A stretch of DNA of 64,000 nt, taken from Pseudomonas grimontii. Lineage in GTDB: Bacteria; Pseudomonadota; Gammaproteobacteria; Pseudomonadales; Pseudomonadaceae. The position numbers and the translations under genes were made by a program. The stretch is taken from positions 204,619 to 268,618 of the forward strand of contig NZ_VFES01000008.1 of assembly GCF_007858185.1 (NCBI RefSeq), read 5' to 3'. Below, piece by piece: positions 34,565 to 43,998 of the stretch (positions within the stretch are counted from its first letter, which is position 1; each line of letters opens with the position of its first letter). The notes beneath the pieces are model-generated. The model ran no database searches. It saw only the letters and a list, made by a program, of their open reading frames with translations, and was not told the origin of the DNA.

Positions 34565-35436
34565 ACAACCTCATTGCGAAATCCAAGCCTGTTTCCTCCG
34601 CCCTGGCACTCGCCAAGGTGTCCAGCGGCCCGTCGTGGCTGGGGCTGTTGGGTGGCGTGGTGTGCGTCGCCTGGCTGCTGGTTGCGCTGCTCGGCCCGTG
34701 GCTGGCGCCTCACCCGGTGGGGGAGGTGGTGTCCGATAACATTTTCGAAGGCTTCAGCCTCGCGCATCCGTTCGGCACCGATTACCTCGGCCGCGACATG
34801 CTCAGCCGGGTGCTGGTGGGCGCGCGGTTCACCGTCGGTCTGGCACTGGTGGCGGCGTTATTGGCCAGCATCTTCGGCACCGGCTGTGCGCTGTTGTCGG
34901 TGGTCTCGCCCAAGTGGCTGGACGAAATCATCAGCCGCATCATGGACGCCTTTATTTCGATCCCGAGCAAAATGCTCGCGCTGATCATGGTCTCGGCCTT
35001 TGGCTCATCGGTGACGTTGCTGATCTGTACGGCCGTGATCAGTTATATCCCCGGCTCGTTCCGCGTCGCCCGCAGCATGGCGGTCAATATCGAAGCGCTG
35101 GAGTACGTGCAGGTTGCGCGTACCCGTGGCGAGGGCCGGCTGTACGTGGCGTGCATGGAAATCCTGCCGAACATGCTCAACCCGGTCCTGACCGACCTGG
35201 GCCTGCGTTTCGGCTACATCGTGCTGTTGCTCAGCGGCATGAGTTTTCTCGGCCTGGGCGTGCAACCGCCGGATGCCGACCTCGGCTCGCTGGTGCGGGA
35301 AAACATCGGCGGCCTTAACCAGGGCGCGCTGGCCATCATCATTCCGGCGCTGGCCATCGGCACGCTGACCATCGGCGTGAATCTGCTGATCGACTATCTG
35401 TCGTCGCGACGTAGTCGACGCACGGGAGGCCATTGA
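34561..35436 (+). CDS. Dipeptide-type ABC transporter permease (DppC-like)
   Basis: A 291-residue permease beginning at an ATG that overlaps the preceding stop. The N-terminal region has the DppC pattern (LLGPWLAPHPVGE and HPFGTDYLGRDMLSRVLVGA). The EAA loop is EYVQVARTRGEGRLYVACME with ILPNMLNPVL. It forms a heterodimer with the DppB-like partner. The gene ends one base before the ATPase start codon. Confidence 0.92.
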   Translation: MNNLIAKSKPVSSALALAKVSSGPSWLGLLGGVVCVAWLLVALLGPWLAPHPVGEVVSDNIFEGFSLAHPFGTDYLGRDMLSRVLVGARFTVGLALVAALLASIFGTGCALLSVVSPKWLDEIISRIMDAFISIPSKMLALIMVSAFGSSVTLLICTAVISYIPGSFRVARSMAVNIEALEYVQVARTRGEGRLYVACMEILPNMLNPVLTDLGLRFGYIVLLLSGMSFLGLGVQPPDADLGSLVRENIGGLNQGALAIIIPALAIGTLTIGVNLLIDYLSSRRSRRTGGH

Positions 35437-35437
35437 A

Positions 35438-37279
35438 ATGACTGAATTGATTCGCGTCGAAGACCTGCGCGTAGTCGCCTGTGGCGAGCGCGGCGAGGTG
35501 GAAATCGTCAAGGGCGTGAGCTTTGCGCTGAAAAAAGGTGAAGTGCTGGCGTTGATCGGTGAGTCCGGCTCGGGCAAGACCACCATCGCCCTGGCCTTGC
35601 TGGGGTATGCACGGCGTGGCTGTCGTTTGTCCGGCGGGGTGGTGCAGGTCGGCGAGCACGACATGCTCGCCCTGAGCGAACACCAATTGCAAGGCCTGCG
35701 CGGCAACCGTGTGTCCTATATCGCGCAAAGCGCCGCTGCTGCGTTCAACCCGGCCAAACGGCTCATCGACCAGGTGATAGAGGGCGCGCTGATCCATGGC
35801 TTGGGCACTCGGGCCGAGCTGCACGCCAAGGCCATCGGGCTGTTCCGCGACCTGGCGCTGCCGGGCCCGGAACGCATCGGCCAACGCTACCCGCACCAGG
35901 TCTCCGGCGGGCAACTGCAACGGGTGATGGCGGCGATGGCGCTGATCAGCGATCCGCTGCTGGTGGTGCTCGACGAGCCGACCACCGCACTGGATGTGAC
36001 CACCCAGATCGACGTGCTGCGCGCCTTCAAACGCGTGGTGCGTGAGCGCGGGGCCACGGCGGTGTACGTGTCCCACGACCTGGCGGTGGTGGCGCAAATG
36101 GCTGACCAGATCGTGGTGCTCAACGGTGGCCAGATCCTCGAGCAAAGCGCCACCGCACCGCTGCTCAACGCCCCGAGCCACGCCTACACCCGCAGCCTGC
36201 TGGCCGCCGCACGGCCCGACACCACCATTCGCCCGCCTTGCGGCGTCGCCGGGGAGGTGCCGCTGCTGACCATCACCGGCCTCACCGCCGGCTACGGCAA
36301 CAAGAACCTGCACGGCATGCCGTCGATTCGGGTACTGGAAGACATCGACCTCACCGTGCGCCGTGGCCAGGCCATTGGCGTGATCGGCGAGTCGGGCTCG
36401 GGTAAATCCACCCTGGCCCGGGTGGTGGCGGGGTTGTTGACCCCGGCCCTCGGCGGCCTGGCCTTCGACGGGCAACCCTTGGGCGGTAGCCTCGCCGAGC
36501 GCACCCCGGAACAATTTCGCCGGATCCAGATGGTGTTCCAGAACGCCGATACCGCGCTCAACCCCATGCACAGCGTGGCGGCCATCATCGGTCGGCCGTT
36601 GAAAATGTATTTCGGCCTCAAAGGCGCGGCGCTGCAAACCCGCATCGGCGAACTGCTCGACTTGGTGCGCCTGCCCCGCGACCTTGCCGAACGGCGCCCG
36701 AATGAGTTGTCTGGCGGGCAAAAGCAGCGGGTCAACCTGGCCCGCGCGCTGGCGGCCAAACCCGACCTGATCCTCTGTGATGAAGTGACCTCGGCCCTCG
36801 ACACCGTGGTGGGCGCGGCGATCCTCGAACTGCTGCGCGACCTGCGCCAGCAACTGGGGGTGTCGTACCTGTTTATCAGCCACGACATCTCCACCGTGCG
36901 TGCGCTGTGCGATGACATTGTGGTGATGTACAGCGGCCACAAGGTCCAGGCCGGCAGCCGCCAGTCGTTTGCCGAGCCACCGTTCCACCCCTACACCGAC
37001 CTGTTGATTCACTCGGTGCCCGAGTTGCGCCAGGGCTGGCTGGAAACCTGCGGCACCACGTCCGAGGTGCTGCCAGCGATTGGCGAGCGCGCCAACGTGC
37101 CGGAACTGTGCACTTTCCTCAATCGCTGCCCGGTGCGCGTCGACGGCCTGTGCAACCGCACCGCGCCGAGCCGTCGCAGGCTGGACAACGGTGGTGAAAT
37201 CCTGTGCCACCACGACAGCGCCCACTTGCTGAATACCCAGCAGGGCGTGACCACCATGACCTTGGGAGCCTATGCATGA
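35438..37279 (+). CDS. ABC transporter ATP-binding protein, two fused ATPase domains
   Basis: A 613-residue fusion of DppD- and DppF-like halves. The first domain has Walker A GESGSGKTT, signature VSGGQLQR and Walker B VVLDEPTTALD. The second has GESGSGKST, signature LSGGQKQR and CDEVTSALD, followed by an oligopeptide-transporter C-terminal region with cysteines (CTFLNRCPVRVDGLCNRT). One polypeptide would therefore power the two permeases. GGGAGG lies before the ATG. The gene overlaps the small Fe-S protein gene by 4 bases, tying importer to dehydrogenase. Confidence 0.93.
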   Translation: MTELIRVEDLRVVACGERGEVEIVKGVSFALKKGEVLALIGESGSGKTTIALALLGYARRGCRLSGGVVQVGEHDMLALSEHQLQGLRGNRVSYIAQSAAAAFNPAKRLIDQVIEGALIHGLGTRAELHAKAIGLFRDLALPGPERIGQRYPHQVSGGQLQRVMAAMALISDPLLVVLDEPTTALDVTTQIDVLRAFKRVVRERGATAVYVSHDLAVVAQMADQIVVLNGGQILEQSATAPLLNAPSHAYTRSLLAAARPDTTIRPPCGVAGEVPLLTITGLTAGYGNKNLHGMPSIRVLEDIDLTVRRGQAIGVIGESGSGKSTLARVVAGLLTPALGGLAFDGQPLGGSLAERTPEQFRRIQMVFQNADTALNPMHSVAAIIGRPLKMYFGLKGAALQTRIGELLDLVRLPRDLAERRPNELSGGQKQRVNLARALAAKPDLILCDEVTSALDTVVGAAILELLRDLRQQLGVSYLFISHDISTVRALCDDIVVMYSGHKVQAGSRQSFAEPPFHPYTDLLIHSVPELRQGWLETCGTTSEVLPAIGERANVPELCTFLNRCPVRVDGLCNRTAPSRRRLDNGGEILCHHDSAHLLNTQQGVTTMTLGAYA

Positions 37280-37584
37280 ACGGGCGTTTTGTGAGGTTGG
37301 CCGAACAGGGCCGGCCGACGGTCAGCCTGACCGTGGATGGCGCCGCCGTCGAAGCCCTGCAGGGCGACACCTTGATGGTCGCGCTGCTGACCCAGGGCAA
37401 CGCGCTGCGCCAGTCGGAATTCGACAGCGGCCGCCGCGCCGGTTTCTGCCTGATGGGCGCGTGCCAGGATTGCTGGGTGTGGACCCGCAGCGGCGAACGC
37501 CTGCGCGCGTGTTCCAATGAAGTCCGTGACGGGCTGGACATCGTTACCACACAACCGGAGGCGACATGGCCACTGCACGGGTAG
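37276..37584 (+). CDS. Small (2Fe-2S) subunit of an opine/amine dehydrogenase-like complex
   Basis: This 102-residue protein has a plant-ferredoxin-like cluster motif with Cys58, Cys63, Cys66 and Cys79 (C-x4-C-x2-C-x12-C). The same type of small subunit occurs in HcnA of hydrogen cyanide synthase, in sarcosine oxidase alpha N-termini and in bacterial opine and D-hydroxyproline dehydrogenases. It would carry electrons within the complex formed with the next two products. It overlaps the transporter ATPase gene by 4 bases and the FAD subunit gene by 19. Confidence 0.85.
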   Translation: MNGRFVRLAEQGRPTVSLTVDGAAVEALQGDTLMVALLTQGNALRQSEFDSGRRAGFCLMGACQDCWVWTRSGERLRACSNEVRDGLDIVTTQPEATWPLHG

Positions 37585-38945
37585 TTATTGTGGGCGCTGG
37601 ACCGGCCGGCGTGCGTTGCGCCGAAACCCTGCTGGCGGCCGGGATCAAACCGATCCTGATCGATGAAAACCGCCGCGACGGCGGCCAGATCTACCGGCGT
37701 CAGCCAGAAGGCTTCACTCGCAACTACGCGACCCTGTACGGCAGCGAAGCCGCCAAGGCCCAGGCCCTGCACCAGAGTTTCGACCGCCTGCGCGACGCCA
37801 TCGACTACCGCCCCGACACTCTGGTGTGGAACCTCACGCCGGGGCAGCTGTGCTGCGTGAGCCAGGGCCGCCACACCACGGTGGATTACGACGCACTGAT
37901 CCTCTGCACCGGCGCCACCGACCGTCTGATGCCCATCGAGGGCTGGCAACTGGCGGGCACCTACAGCCTGGGCGGGGCGCAGATCGCCTTGAAAAACCAG
38001 GCCGTGTCCATCGGCCATCGCGTGGTGTTCATGGGCAGCGGGCCGTTGCTGTACCTGGTCGCGAGCCAATACGTGAAGGCCGGCGCCGAAGTGGCGGCGG
38101 TGCTCGACACCTCAGCCTTGAGCCTGCGTCTGAAAGCCCTGCCCAAACTGCTGGCGCGGCCCGGCGTGCTGTTCACCGGGGTCAAGCTGCTGGCGCAACT
38201 GTACCGCGCCAAGGTGGCGGTGCACCTGGGGGTCAAGCCGCTGCAAGTGATGGGCGACGCGGCCAATGGCGTGAGCGGTGTGCACTTCGCCACGGGCAAT
38301 GGGCACACCGTCACGGTGCAGGCCGATGCCGTTGCGCTGGGTTATCACCTGCGCCCGGAAACCCAGCTGGGTGACCTGGCCGGTTGTCGCATGGCGTTCG
38401 ATGCTGCATCGAGCCAATGGTGGCTGGCCACGGATGACGCCGGGCGCACCTCGGTGAAGGGCGTGTACGCGGCCGGTGACGGTGCAAAAATTCGCGGCGC
38501 CGATGCCGCCGAGCACGCCGGGCGCCTGGTGGCGCTGGCGCTGCTGGAAGACCTGCAACAGCCGGTCGACGCCGGCCTGCGCGATGAACAACAACAGGCC
38601 CTGGCGGTGATGGATCAATTCCGCCTGGGCCTGGCCCAGGCGTTCCCGTGGCCGAGCGAACAGGCCAAGGCGTTGCCGGACAGCGCCATCGTGTGCCGCT
38701 GCGAGATGATCAGCGCTGGCGAGCTGCGCCGCACGGTGAAAGAGAAGGGCGCCTGTGAAGTCAACCGCGCCAAGGCATTCAGCCGCGTGGGCATGGGCCG
38801 TTGCCAGGGGCGTTATTGCTCCCAGGCCGGGGCCGAAGTGATCGCCGCCGCTGCCGGCGTGCCGGTGCAGGAGGTCGGGCGCCAGCGCGGCCAGGCGCCG
38901 GTCAAACCGTTGTCGATGTTGATCACCGAGGAGGTGTCGTCATGA
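37566..38945 (+). CDS. FAD/NAD(P)-binding alpha-type subunit of an opine/amine dehydrogenase-like complex
   Basis: A 459-residue flavoprotein with an N-terminal FAD motif (VVIVGAGPAGVRCAETLLAAG), a second nucleotide-binding region (HRVVFMGSGPLLYLVASQYV) and a C-terminal BFD-like Fe-S site made of Cys377-x-Cys379 and Cys413-x4-Cys418. This architecture is that of OoxA/NoxA opine oxidase subunits and HcnB. It probably takes electrons from the beta subunit and passes them to the respiratory chain. The gene overlaps both neighbours, by 19 and 4 bases. Confidence 0.87.
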   Translation: MATARVVIVGAGPAGVRCAETLLAAGIKPILIDENRRDGGQIYRRQPEGFTRNYATLYGSEAAKAQALHQSFDRLRDAIDYRPDTLVWNLTPGQLCCVSQGRHTTVDYDALILCTGATDRLMPIEGWQLAGTYSLGGAQIALKNQAVSIGHRVVFMGSGPLLYLVASQYVKAGAEVAAVLDTSALSLRLKALPKLLARPGVLFTGVKLLAQLYRAKVAVHLGVKPLQVMGDAANGVSGVHFATGNGHTVTVQADAVALGYHLRPETQLGDLAGCRMAFDAASSQWWLATDDAGRTSVKGVYAAGDGAKIRGADAAEHAGRLVALALLEDLQQPVDAGLRDEQQQALAVMDQFRLGLAQAFPWPSEQAKALPDSAIVCRCEMISAGELRRTVKEKGACEVNRAKAFSRVGMGRCQGRYCSQAGAEVIAAAAGVPVQEVGRQRGQAPVKPLSMLITEEVSS

Positions 38946-40096
38946 GCGTGCAAAAAGCCGATGTGGTGATTGTCGGCGGGGGTGCGATGGGCTCGGCGAC
39001 CGCGTTTTTTCTGCGTCGTCGCGGGCAGTCGGTAATCCTGCTGGAGCGCGACCAGATCGGCCAGTACGCCAGTGGTGTGAACTTCGGCAATGTGCGCCGG
39101 CAAGGGCGTTTCCTCGGCCAGCTGGCCCTGGCCAACCGCTCGTGGGCGCTGTGGAAACGCCTGCCGGAACTGATCGACGACGACCTGGAATTCATCCCCA
39201 GCGGACATATGCGCGTGTGTTACCGCGAAGATGAAATTGCCGAGCTGGAGGCCTACGCCGCCGCACCGGAAGCGCAACAACTGGACCTGAAGATTTATCG
39301 CGGCGCCGAACTGCATCAACGCTTCGGCTTCCTCGGCCCGGACGTCAAGGGCGGCTCCTATGCGCCCCACGATGGTCATGCCAACCCGCGCCTGGCCGCG
39401 CCTGCGTTTGCCCGCGCCGCCCGGCGCCTGGGCGCGCAGATCGAAGAACGCACCGAAGTGGCCGAGGTGCAGAAGGTCGGCGCCGACTTCCAGGTCACCA
39501 CCACCGATGGCCGCCAGTTCCACGCCGCGCAACTGTTGATCACCGCCGGCGCCTGGGGCCAGAAGCTCTCGGCGCAGTTTGGCGAACCGGTGCCGCTGGA
39601 CACCCACGGCCCGCAAATGGCCGTGACCGAGCCGGTGCCTTATGCCTTGCCCACCGTGATCGGCGTGTACACCAAGGTGCCCGAAGAGGTGATCTACTTT
39701 CGCCAGATTCCCCGGGGCAATATCGTCATCGGCGGCGGTTACCGCAGCAAGCCGGATATGCTTAACCGTCGCGCCTATGTGGAACCGCGCAGCATCCTCA
39801 ACCAGGTCAGCCAGATGCGCCGCCTGCTGCCGGGCGTCGGCAACCTGAACATCATCCGCGTGTGGAGCGGCATCGAAGGCTACCTGCCGGACTCGCTGCC
39901 GGTGATGGGCCCCAGCGGCACTGTCGACGGGCTGTTCTATGCCTTCGGGTTTTGCGGCCACGGTTTCCAGCTTGGCCCGGGCGTCGGCGATGTGATGGCC
40001 GAGCTGCTCGCCACCGGCAGCACCAGTACCCCGATCGAGCCGTTCTCCATTACCCGGTTCGCCCCACCTGCCGAGCAACGGAGCCAGGCCTCATGA
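38942..40096 (+). CDS. FAD-dependent beta-type subunit of an opine/amine dehydrogenase-like complex
   Basis: The ATG at 38942 overlaps the alpha-subunit stop. The 384-residue DAO-fold flavoprotein has VVIVGGGAMGSATAFFLRRR, GQYASGVNFGNVRRQGR and the C-terminal WSGIEGYLPDSLPVMGPSGT. It should be the substrate-oxidising subunit, like OoxB or HcnC. It is highly similar to the stand-alone protein at 23166-24338. Candidate substrates are N-carboxyalkyl amino acids (opines), D-amino acids or cyclic imino acids. HCN synthesis is unlikely given the transporter and catabolic neighbours. Confidence 0.87.
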   Translation: MSVQKADVVIVGGGAMGSATAFFLRRRGQSVILLERDQIGQYASGVNFGNVRRQGRFLGQLALANRSWALWKRLPELIDDDLEFIPSGHMRVCYREDEIAELEAYAAAPEAQQLDLKIYRGAELHQRFGFLGPDVKGGSYAPHDGHANPRLAAPAFARAARRLGAQIEERTEVAEVQKVGADFQVTTTDGRQFHAAQLLITAGAWGQKLSAQFGEPVPLDTHGPQMAVTEPVPYALPTVIGVYTKVPEEVIYFRQIPRGNIVIGGGYRSKPDMLNRRAYVEPRSILNQVSQMRRLLPGVGNLNIIRVWSGIEGYLPDSLPVMGPSGTVDGLFYAFGFCGHGFQLGPGVGDVMAELLATGSTSTPIEPFSITRFAPPAEQRSQAS

Positions 40097-41250
40097 AACC
40101 CCGCGTATTGGAGATTCTGAAACAGCTGATGGCCTTCGACACCGTGTCATCGGAGTCGAACATGGCCTTGATTGAGTATGTGCGCGACCTGCTGCTGAGC
40201 AAGGGCATCGAGTCGCTGATCGTCAAGGACCCAAGCGGCAAGAAAGCCAACCTGTTCGCCAGCACCGGGCCCAAGGAACAGCCCGGCGTGTTGCTGTCCG
40301 GGCACACCGACGTGGTGCCGGCGGCGGGGCAGGCCTGGACCTTTCCCGCCTTCGCCGCCACCGTGCAGGACGGGCGCATCTACGGGCGCGGCAGCTGCGA
40401 CATGAAGGGCTTTATCGCCCTGGCCATCGACGCCATGCTGGATGCCGCCGACCACACGTTAAAACGCCCACTGCAACTGGCCCTGTCCCATGACGAAGAG
40501 ATCGGCTGCGTCGGCGTGCGGCGCTTGCTCGACGTGCTGCACCTGGCGCCGGTGCGGCCGTTTCTGTGTGTGATCGGTGAGCCGACCAACATGCAGTTTG
40601 TACTCGGCCATAAGGGCAAGGGGTCCTACCGCACGTACTGCCGAGGCCAGGAGGCGCATTCATCCCTCGCGCCGCGCTCGGTCAACGCCATCCACGTGGC
40701 CTGCGACTTTATCGCCGCCCTGCGTGACAGCCAGCAGCAGTTGCAACGCCATGGCGCCCAGGACAATGACTATGACGTGCCCTACAGCACCGTGCATGTC
40801 GGCCAGATTGTCGGCGGCAAGGCGCTGAATATCGTGCCCAACCTGTGCACCCTGGACTTCGAAGTGCGCAACCTGCCGGCGGACGACCTGGACGCGTTCC
40901 TGGAGCAGATGCGCGAGCGCGCCGAGGTGATCGTGCGCGAGGCGCAGAAGCTGTCCAGCGTGGCGGCCATCGAGATCGAAACGATCAACGTCTATCCTGG
41001 CCTCGACACCCACCCCAGTGTCGAGGCGGTGCGCTTTCTCAAGCAATTCGCCGCGCCGGGTACTGGCACGTCCAAAGTCTCGTTCGGTACCGAAGGTGGC
41101 CTGTTCAAGCAGCGCCTGGACGTGCCGGTGGTGGTGTGCGGGCCGGGTTCCATCGAGCAGGCGCACAAGCCCGACGAGTTTATCGAGATCAGCCAGATGG
41201 ACGCCGGCGAGCGCTTTTTGCAAGGCTTGCTCGGTTCACTGACGGCCTAG
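40093..41250 (+). CDS. ArgE-like M20 metallopeptidase / N-acyl amino acid deacylase
   Basis: A 385-residue M20 family hydrolase with metal-binding motifs LLSGHTDVVPA (His, Asp), GRGSCDMKGF (bridging Asp), SHDEEIGCVG (catalytic Glu and Glu ligand) and a late His in QAHKPDEF. The best family match is acetylornithine deacetylase. Because it overlaps a dehydrogenase gene by 4 bases within a catabolic operon, it more likely deacylates an imported N-acyl amino acid than serves arginine synthesis. It is the last tightly coupled gene; 117 bp follow before the next. Confidence 0.88.
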   Translation: MKPRVLEILKQLMAFDTVSSESNMALIEYVRDLLLSKGIESLIVKDPSGKKANLFASTGPKEQPGVLLSGHTDVVPAAGQAWTFPAFAATVQDGRIYGRGSCDMKGFIALAIDAMLDAADHTLKRPLQLALSHDEEIGCVGVRRLLDVLHLAPVRPFLCVIGEPTNMQFVLGHKGKGSYRTYCRGQEAHSSLAPRSVNAIHVACDFIAALRDSQQQLQRHGAQDNDYDVPYSTVHVGQIVGGKALNIVPNLCTLDFEVRNLPADDLDAFLEQMRERAEVIVREAQKLSSVAAIEIETINVYPGLDTHPSVEAVRFLKQFAAPGTGTSKVSFGTEGGLFKQRLDVPVVVCGPGSIEQAHKPDEFIEISQMDAGERFLQGLLGSLTA

Positions 41251-41367
41251 CAGAGCCTGCCGTCCTGGGGTGAATTTCAGCACGGCACGCTGCTTTAACC
41301 GCGCTTTCGGCATCCTCGTTTGCGGCACCTCCCTAGACTGGAGCGTGTCTCGGATCAGGACTCGACC

Positions 41368-42828
41368 ATGCTCAAGAATCGCTTGCAAGACCCCAGCCTG
41401 CTGGCTGAACTCGCCTACGTAGATGGCCAGTGGATCGCTGCCGACAGCGGCGCCACCCTGGACATCCGCGACCCGGCCACCGGCCACTTGATTGCCCAGG
41501 TGCCGGCCATGGACGCGGTGGACACCCGCCGCGCCATCGACGCCGCCGAGCGTGCCTGGCCCGCCTGGCGCGCACGCCCGGCTGCCGAACGTGCGGCGCT
41601 GTTGGAGCGTTGGTACCAGGCGATGATCGACAACCTCGATGACCTGGCGCTGATCATGACCTGCGAGCAGGGCAAACCGCTGAACGAAGCCCGTGGCGAA
41701 GTGCGCTACGGTGCCGGTTTCGTCAAATGGTTCGCCGAGGAAGCGCGCCGGGTCTACGGCGAAACCATGCCCGCACCCAGTGGTGATCGCCGCTTGCTGA
41801 CCCTCAAGCAACCGGTGGGCGTATGCGCCGCCATCACCCCGTGGAATTTCCCTAACGCGATGATCACGCGCAAATGCGCGCCGGCCCTGGCCGCCGGTTG
41901 CCCGATCATCGTCAAACCCTCGGACCTCACGCCGCTGTCGGCCCTGGCCCTGGCGGTGCTGGCCGAGCGCGTCGGTATTCCGGCCGGGGTGTTTAATGTG
42001 ATCACCGGTTTGCCCGCCGGCATCGGCGAAGAGCTGACCGGCAACCCGGCGGTGCGCAAGATTTCCTTTACCGGCTCCACTGCCGTCGGCCGCCTGTTGA
42101 TGTGCCAGAGCGCCGAGCACATCAAGCGCTTGAGTTTGGAACTGGGTGGCAATGCGCCGTTTATCGTGTTCGATGACGCCGACCTCGAACAGGCGGTGGC
42201 CGGGGTGATGCTCAGCAAATTTCGCAACGCCGGGCAAACCTGCGTGTGCGCCAACCGCATCCTGGTGCAGGACGGTATCTATGCGCGTTTCGCGGCGCGG
42301 CTGGTGGAAGAGGTGGGCAAGCTCAAGGTCGGCAACGGCCTGGAAGACGGCGTGACCATCGGCCCGCTGATCAACCCCGCGGCGGTGAACAAAGTCGCGC
42401 GGCATATCGACGACGCCCTGAGCCAGGGCGCCCAGTTGCTGTGCGGCGCAGTTCCCAGCGGTGACAGCCAGTTCGTGCAGCCCACGGTACTCGGCGATAC
42501 CCACGCCGGGATGTTGCTGGCCAATGAAGAAACCTTCGGCCCGGTGGCACCGCTGATGCGCTTTACCGACGAAGCCCAGGCCCTCGCCCTGGCCAACGCC
42601 ACCCCGTACGGCCTGGGCGCCTATTATTTCACCCAGGACCTGCAGCGTTCGTGGCGCTTTGGCGAGGCCCTGGAGTTCGGCATGGTCGGGCTCAACACCG
42701 GGATTATCTCGATGGAAGTCGCGCCGTTCGGCGGTATCAAGCAATCAGGCCTGGGACGCGAGGGCAGCAAGTACGGCCTGGACGAATACCTTGAAGTCAA
42801 AGCCTTCCATATCGGCGGCTTGAACTGA
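41368..42828 (+). CDS. gabD: NAD(P)-dependent succinate-semialdehyde dehydrogenase (GabD-like)
   Basis: The start at 41368 (MLKNRLQDPSLLAELAYVDG) matches GabD N-termini. The 486-residue enzyme has ITPWNFPNAMITRK, the general base in LELGGNAPFIVFDD, and the active-site pair QTCVCANRI (Cys-x-Cys, as in E. coli GabD). The C-terminal segment LNTGIISMEVAPFGGIKQSG is also GabD-like. It converts succinate semialdehyde to succinate and would complete GABA catabolism with the aminotransferase at 45427. The 117-bp gap upstream may contain its own promoter. Confidence 0.9.
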   Translation: MLKNRLQDPSLLAELAYVDGQWIAADSGATLDIRDPATGHLIAQVPAMDAVDTRRAIDAAERAWPAWRARPAAERAALLERWYQAMIDNLDDLALIMTCEQGKPLNEARGEVRYGAGFVKWFAEEARRVYGETMPAPSGDRRLLTLKQPVGVCAAITPWNFPNAMITRKCAPALAAGCPIIVKPSDLTPLSALALAVLAERVGIPAGVFNVITGLPAGIGEELTGNPAVRKISFTGSTAVGRLLMCQSAEHIKRLSLELGGNAPFIVFDDADLEQAVAGVMLSKFRNAGQTCVCANRILVQDGIYARFAARLVEEVGKLKVGNGLEDGVTIGPLINPAAVNKVARHIDDALSQGAQLLCGAVPSGDSQFVQPTVLGDTHAGMLLANEETFGPVAPLMRFTDEAQALALANATPYGLGAYYFTQDLQRSWRFGEALEFGMVGLNTGIISMEVAPFGGIKQSGLGREGSKYGLDEYLEVKAFHIGGLN

Positions 42829-42848
42829 ATTTTTGCGAGGCATGCACC

Positions 42849-43940
42849 ATGAGCAAGGCATTTAGAATCGCCGCGATTGCCGGCGATGGCATCGGCAAGG
42901 AAGTGCTGCCCGAAGGGCTGCGGGTACTGGAACAGGCCGCCAGGATCTGGGGCCTGAACCTGAGCATCGAAGTGCTCGACTGGGCCCACTGCGATTACTA
43001 CCTGGAACACGGGCAGATGATGCCCGAGGACTGGTTCGAGCAGCTCAAGGGCTTTGACGCGATCTACTTCGGCGCCGTGGGCTGGCCGGACAAAGTCCCG
43101 GACCATATTTCCCTGTGGGGCTCGCTGCTCAAGTTTCGCCGCGATTTTGACCAGTACGTGAACATCCGCCCGGTGCGGTTGTTCCCCGGCGTGCCATGCC
43201 CACTGGCCGGGCGCGAGCCGGGGGACATCGACTTTGTGGTGATTCGCGAAAACACCGAGGGCGAATATTCTTCGGTGGGCGGCAAGATGTTCGAAGGCAC
43301 CGAGCATGAATTCGTGCTGCAGGAGTCGGTGTTCACCCGACGCGGCGTCGACCGCATCCTCAAGTTTGCCTTCGACCTGGCCCAGACGCGTGCGCGTAAG
43401 AAGCTGACGGCGGCGACCAAGTCCAATGGGATTTCCATCAGCATGCCTTACTGGGATGAGCGCACGGCATTGATGGCGGCGAACTATCCCGAGGTAACGT
43501 GGGACAAGCAGCACATCGATATTTTGTGTGCGCGGTTTGTGCTGCAGCCGGACCGGTTTGATGTGGTGGTGGCGTCGAATCTGTTTGGCGACATTCTGTC
43601 GGACCTGGGGCCGGCGTGTGCGGGAACCATCGGGATTGCGCCGTCGGCGAATCTGGATCCGGAGCGGCGGTTTCCGTCGTTGTTCGAGCCTGTGCATGGG
43701 TCGGCGCCGGATATTTATGGGCAGAACATTGCGAATCCGATTGCGATGATTTGGTCGGGGGCGTTGATGTTGGACTTTTTGGGCAATGGGGATGGGCGGT
43801 ATCAGGCGGCGCATGATGGGATATTGCGGGCGATTGAGGCGGTGATTGCGGAGGGTGTGGTCACGCCGGATTTGGGCGGGCAGGGATCGACTCAGGATGT
43901 GGGATTGGCAATTGCGACGCGGTTGGCTGAGGCGAATTGA
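42849..43940 (+). CDS. Tartrate dehydrogenase / D-malate dehydrogenase family decarboxylating enzyme
   Basis: A 363-residue beta-decarboxylating dehydrogenase of the TtuC/DmlA group. It has the N-terminal IAAIAGDGIGKEVLPEGLRV, IYFGAVGWPDKVPDHISLWG, VIRENTEGEYSSVGG, the metal-binding VVVASNLFGDILSDLGPACA and EPVHGSAPDIYGQNIANP. It oxidises tartrate or D-malate with NAD and manganese or potassium. It follows gabD after 20 bp with GAGG before the ATG. In this operon it may feed C4 acids into the TCA cycle. The last 400 bases favour G- and T-ending codons more than the first part. Confidence 0.88.
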   Translation: MSKAFRIAAIAGDGIGKEVLPEGLRVLEQAARIWGLNLSIEVLDWAHCDYYLEHGQMMPEDWFEQLKGFDAIYFGAVGWPDKVPDHISLWGSLLKFRRDFDQYVNIRPVRLFPGVPCPLAGREPGDIDFVVIRENTEGEYSSVGGKMFEGTEHEFVLQESVFTRRGVDRILKFAFDLAQTRARKKLTAATKSNGISISMPYWDERTALMAANYPEVTWDKQHIDILCARFVLQPDRFDVVVASNLFGDILSDLGPACAGTIGIAPSANLDPERRFPSLFEPVHGSAPDIYGQNIANPIAMIWSGALMLDFLGNGDGRYQAAHDGILRAIEAVIAEGVVTPDLGGQGSTQDVGLAIATRLAEAN

Positions 43941-43998
43941 TCAAAACGCGGCGGCCTTATAGCCGACCGGCGTTGTGCCTGGTGTACTGGGTTAAAAC

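Noticed and set aside
35339..37225. 628-codon minus-strand open frame opposite the ABC ATPase gene
   Set aside because: The plus-strand fusion ATPase has two full sets of ATPase motifs; the antisense product has none.
37276..40096. Hydrogen cyanide synthase hcnABC
   Set aside because: The three subunits share the architecture, but the small subunit differs from HcnA outside the cysteines, and the genes overlap an importer and deacylase gene. A catabolic dehydrogenase is more likely.
40093..41250. Arginine biosynthetic argE
   Set aside because: Family resemblance is real, but the gene sits inside a catabolic operon with a 4-base overlap. The biosynthetic role was not assigned and the symbol was withheld.
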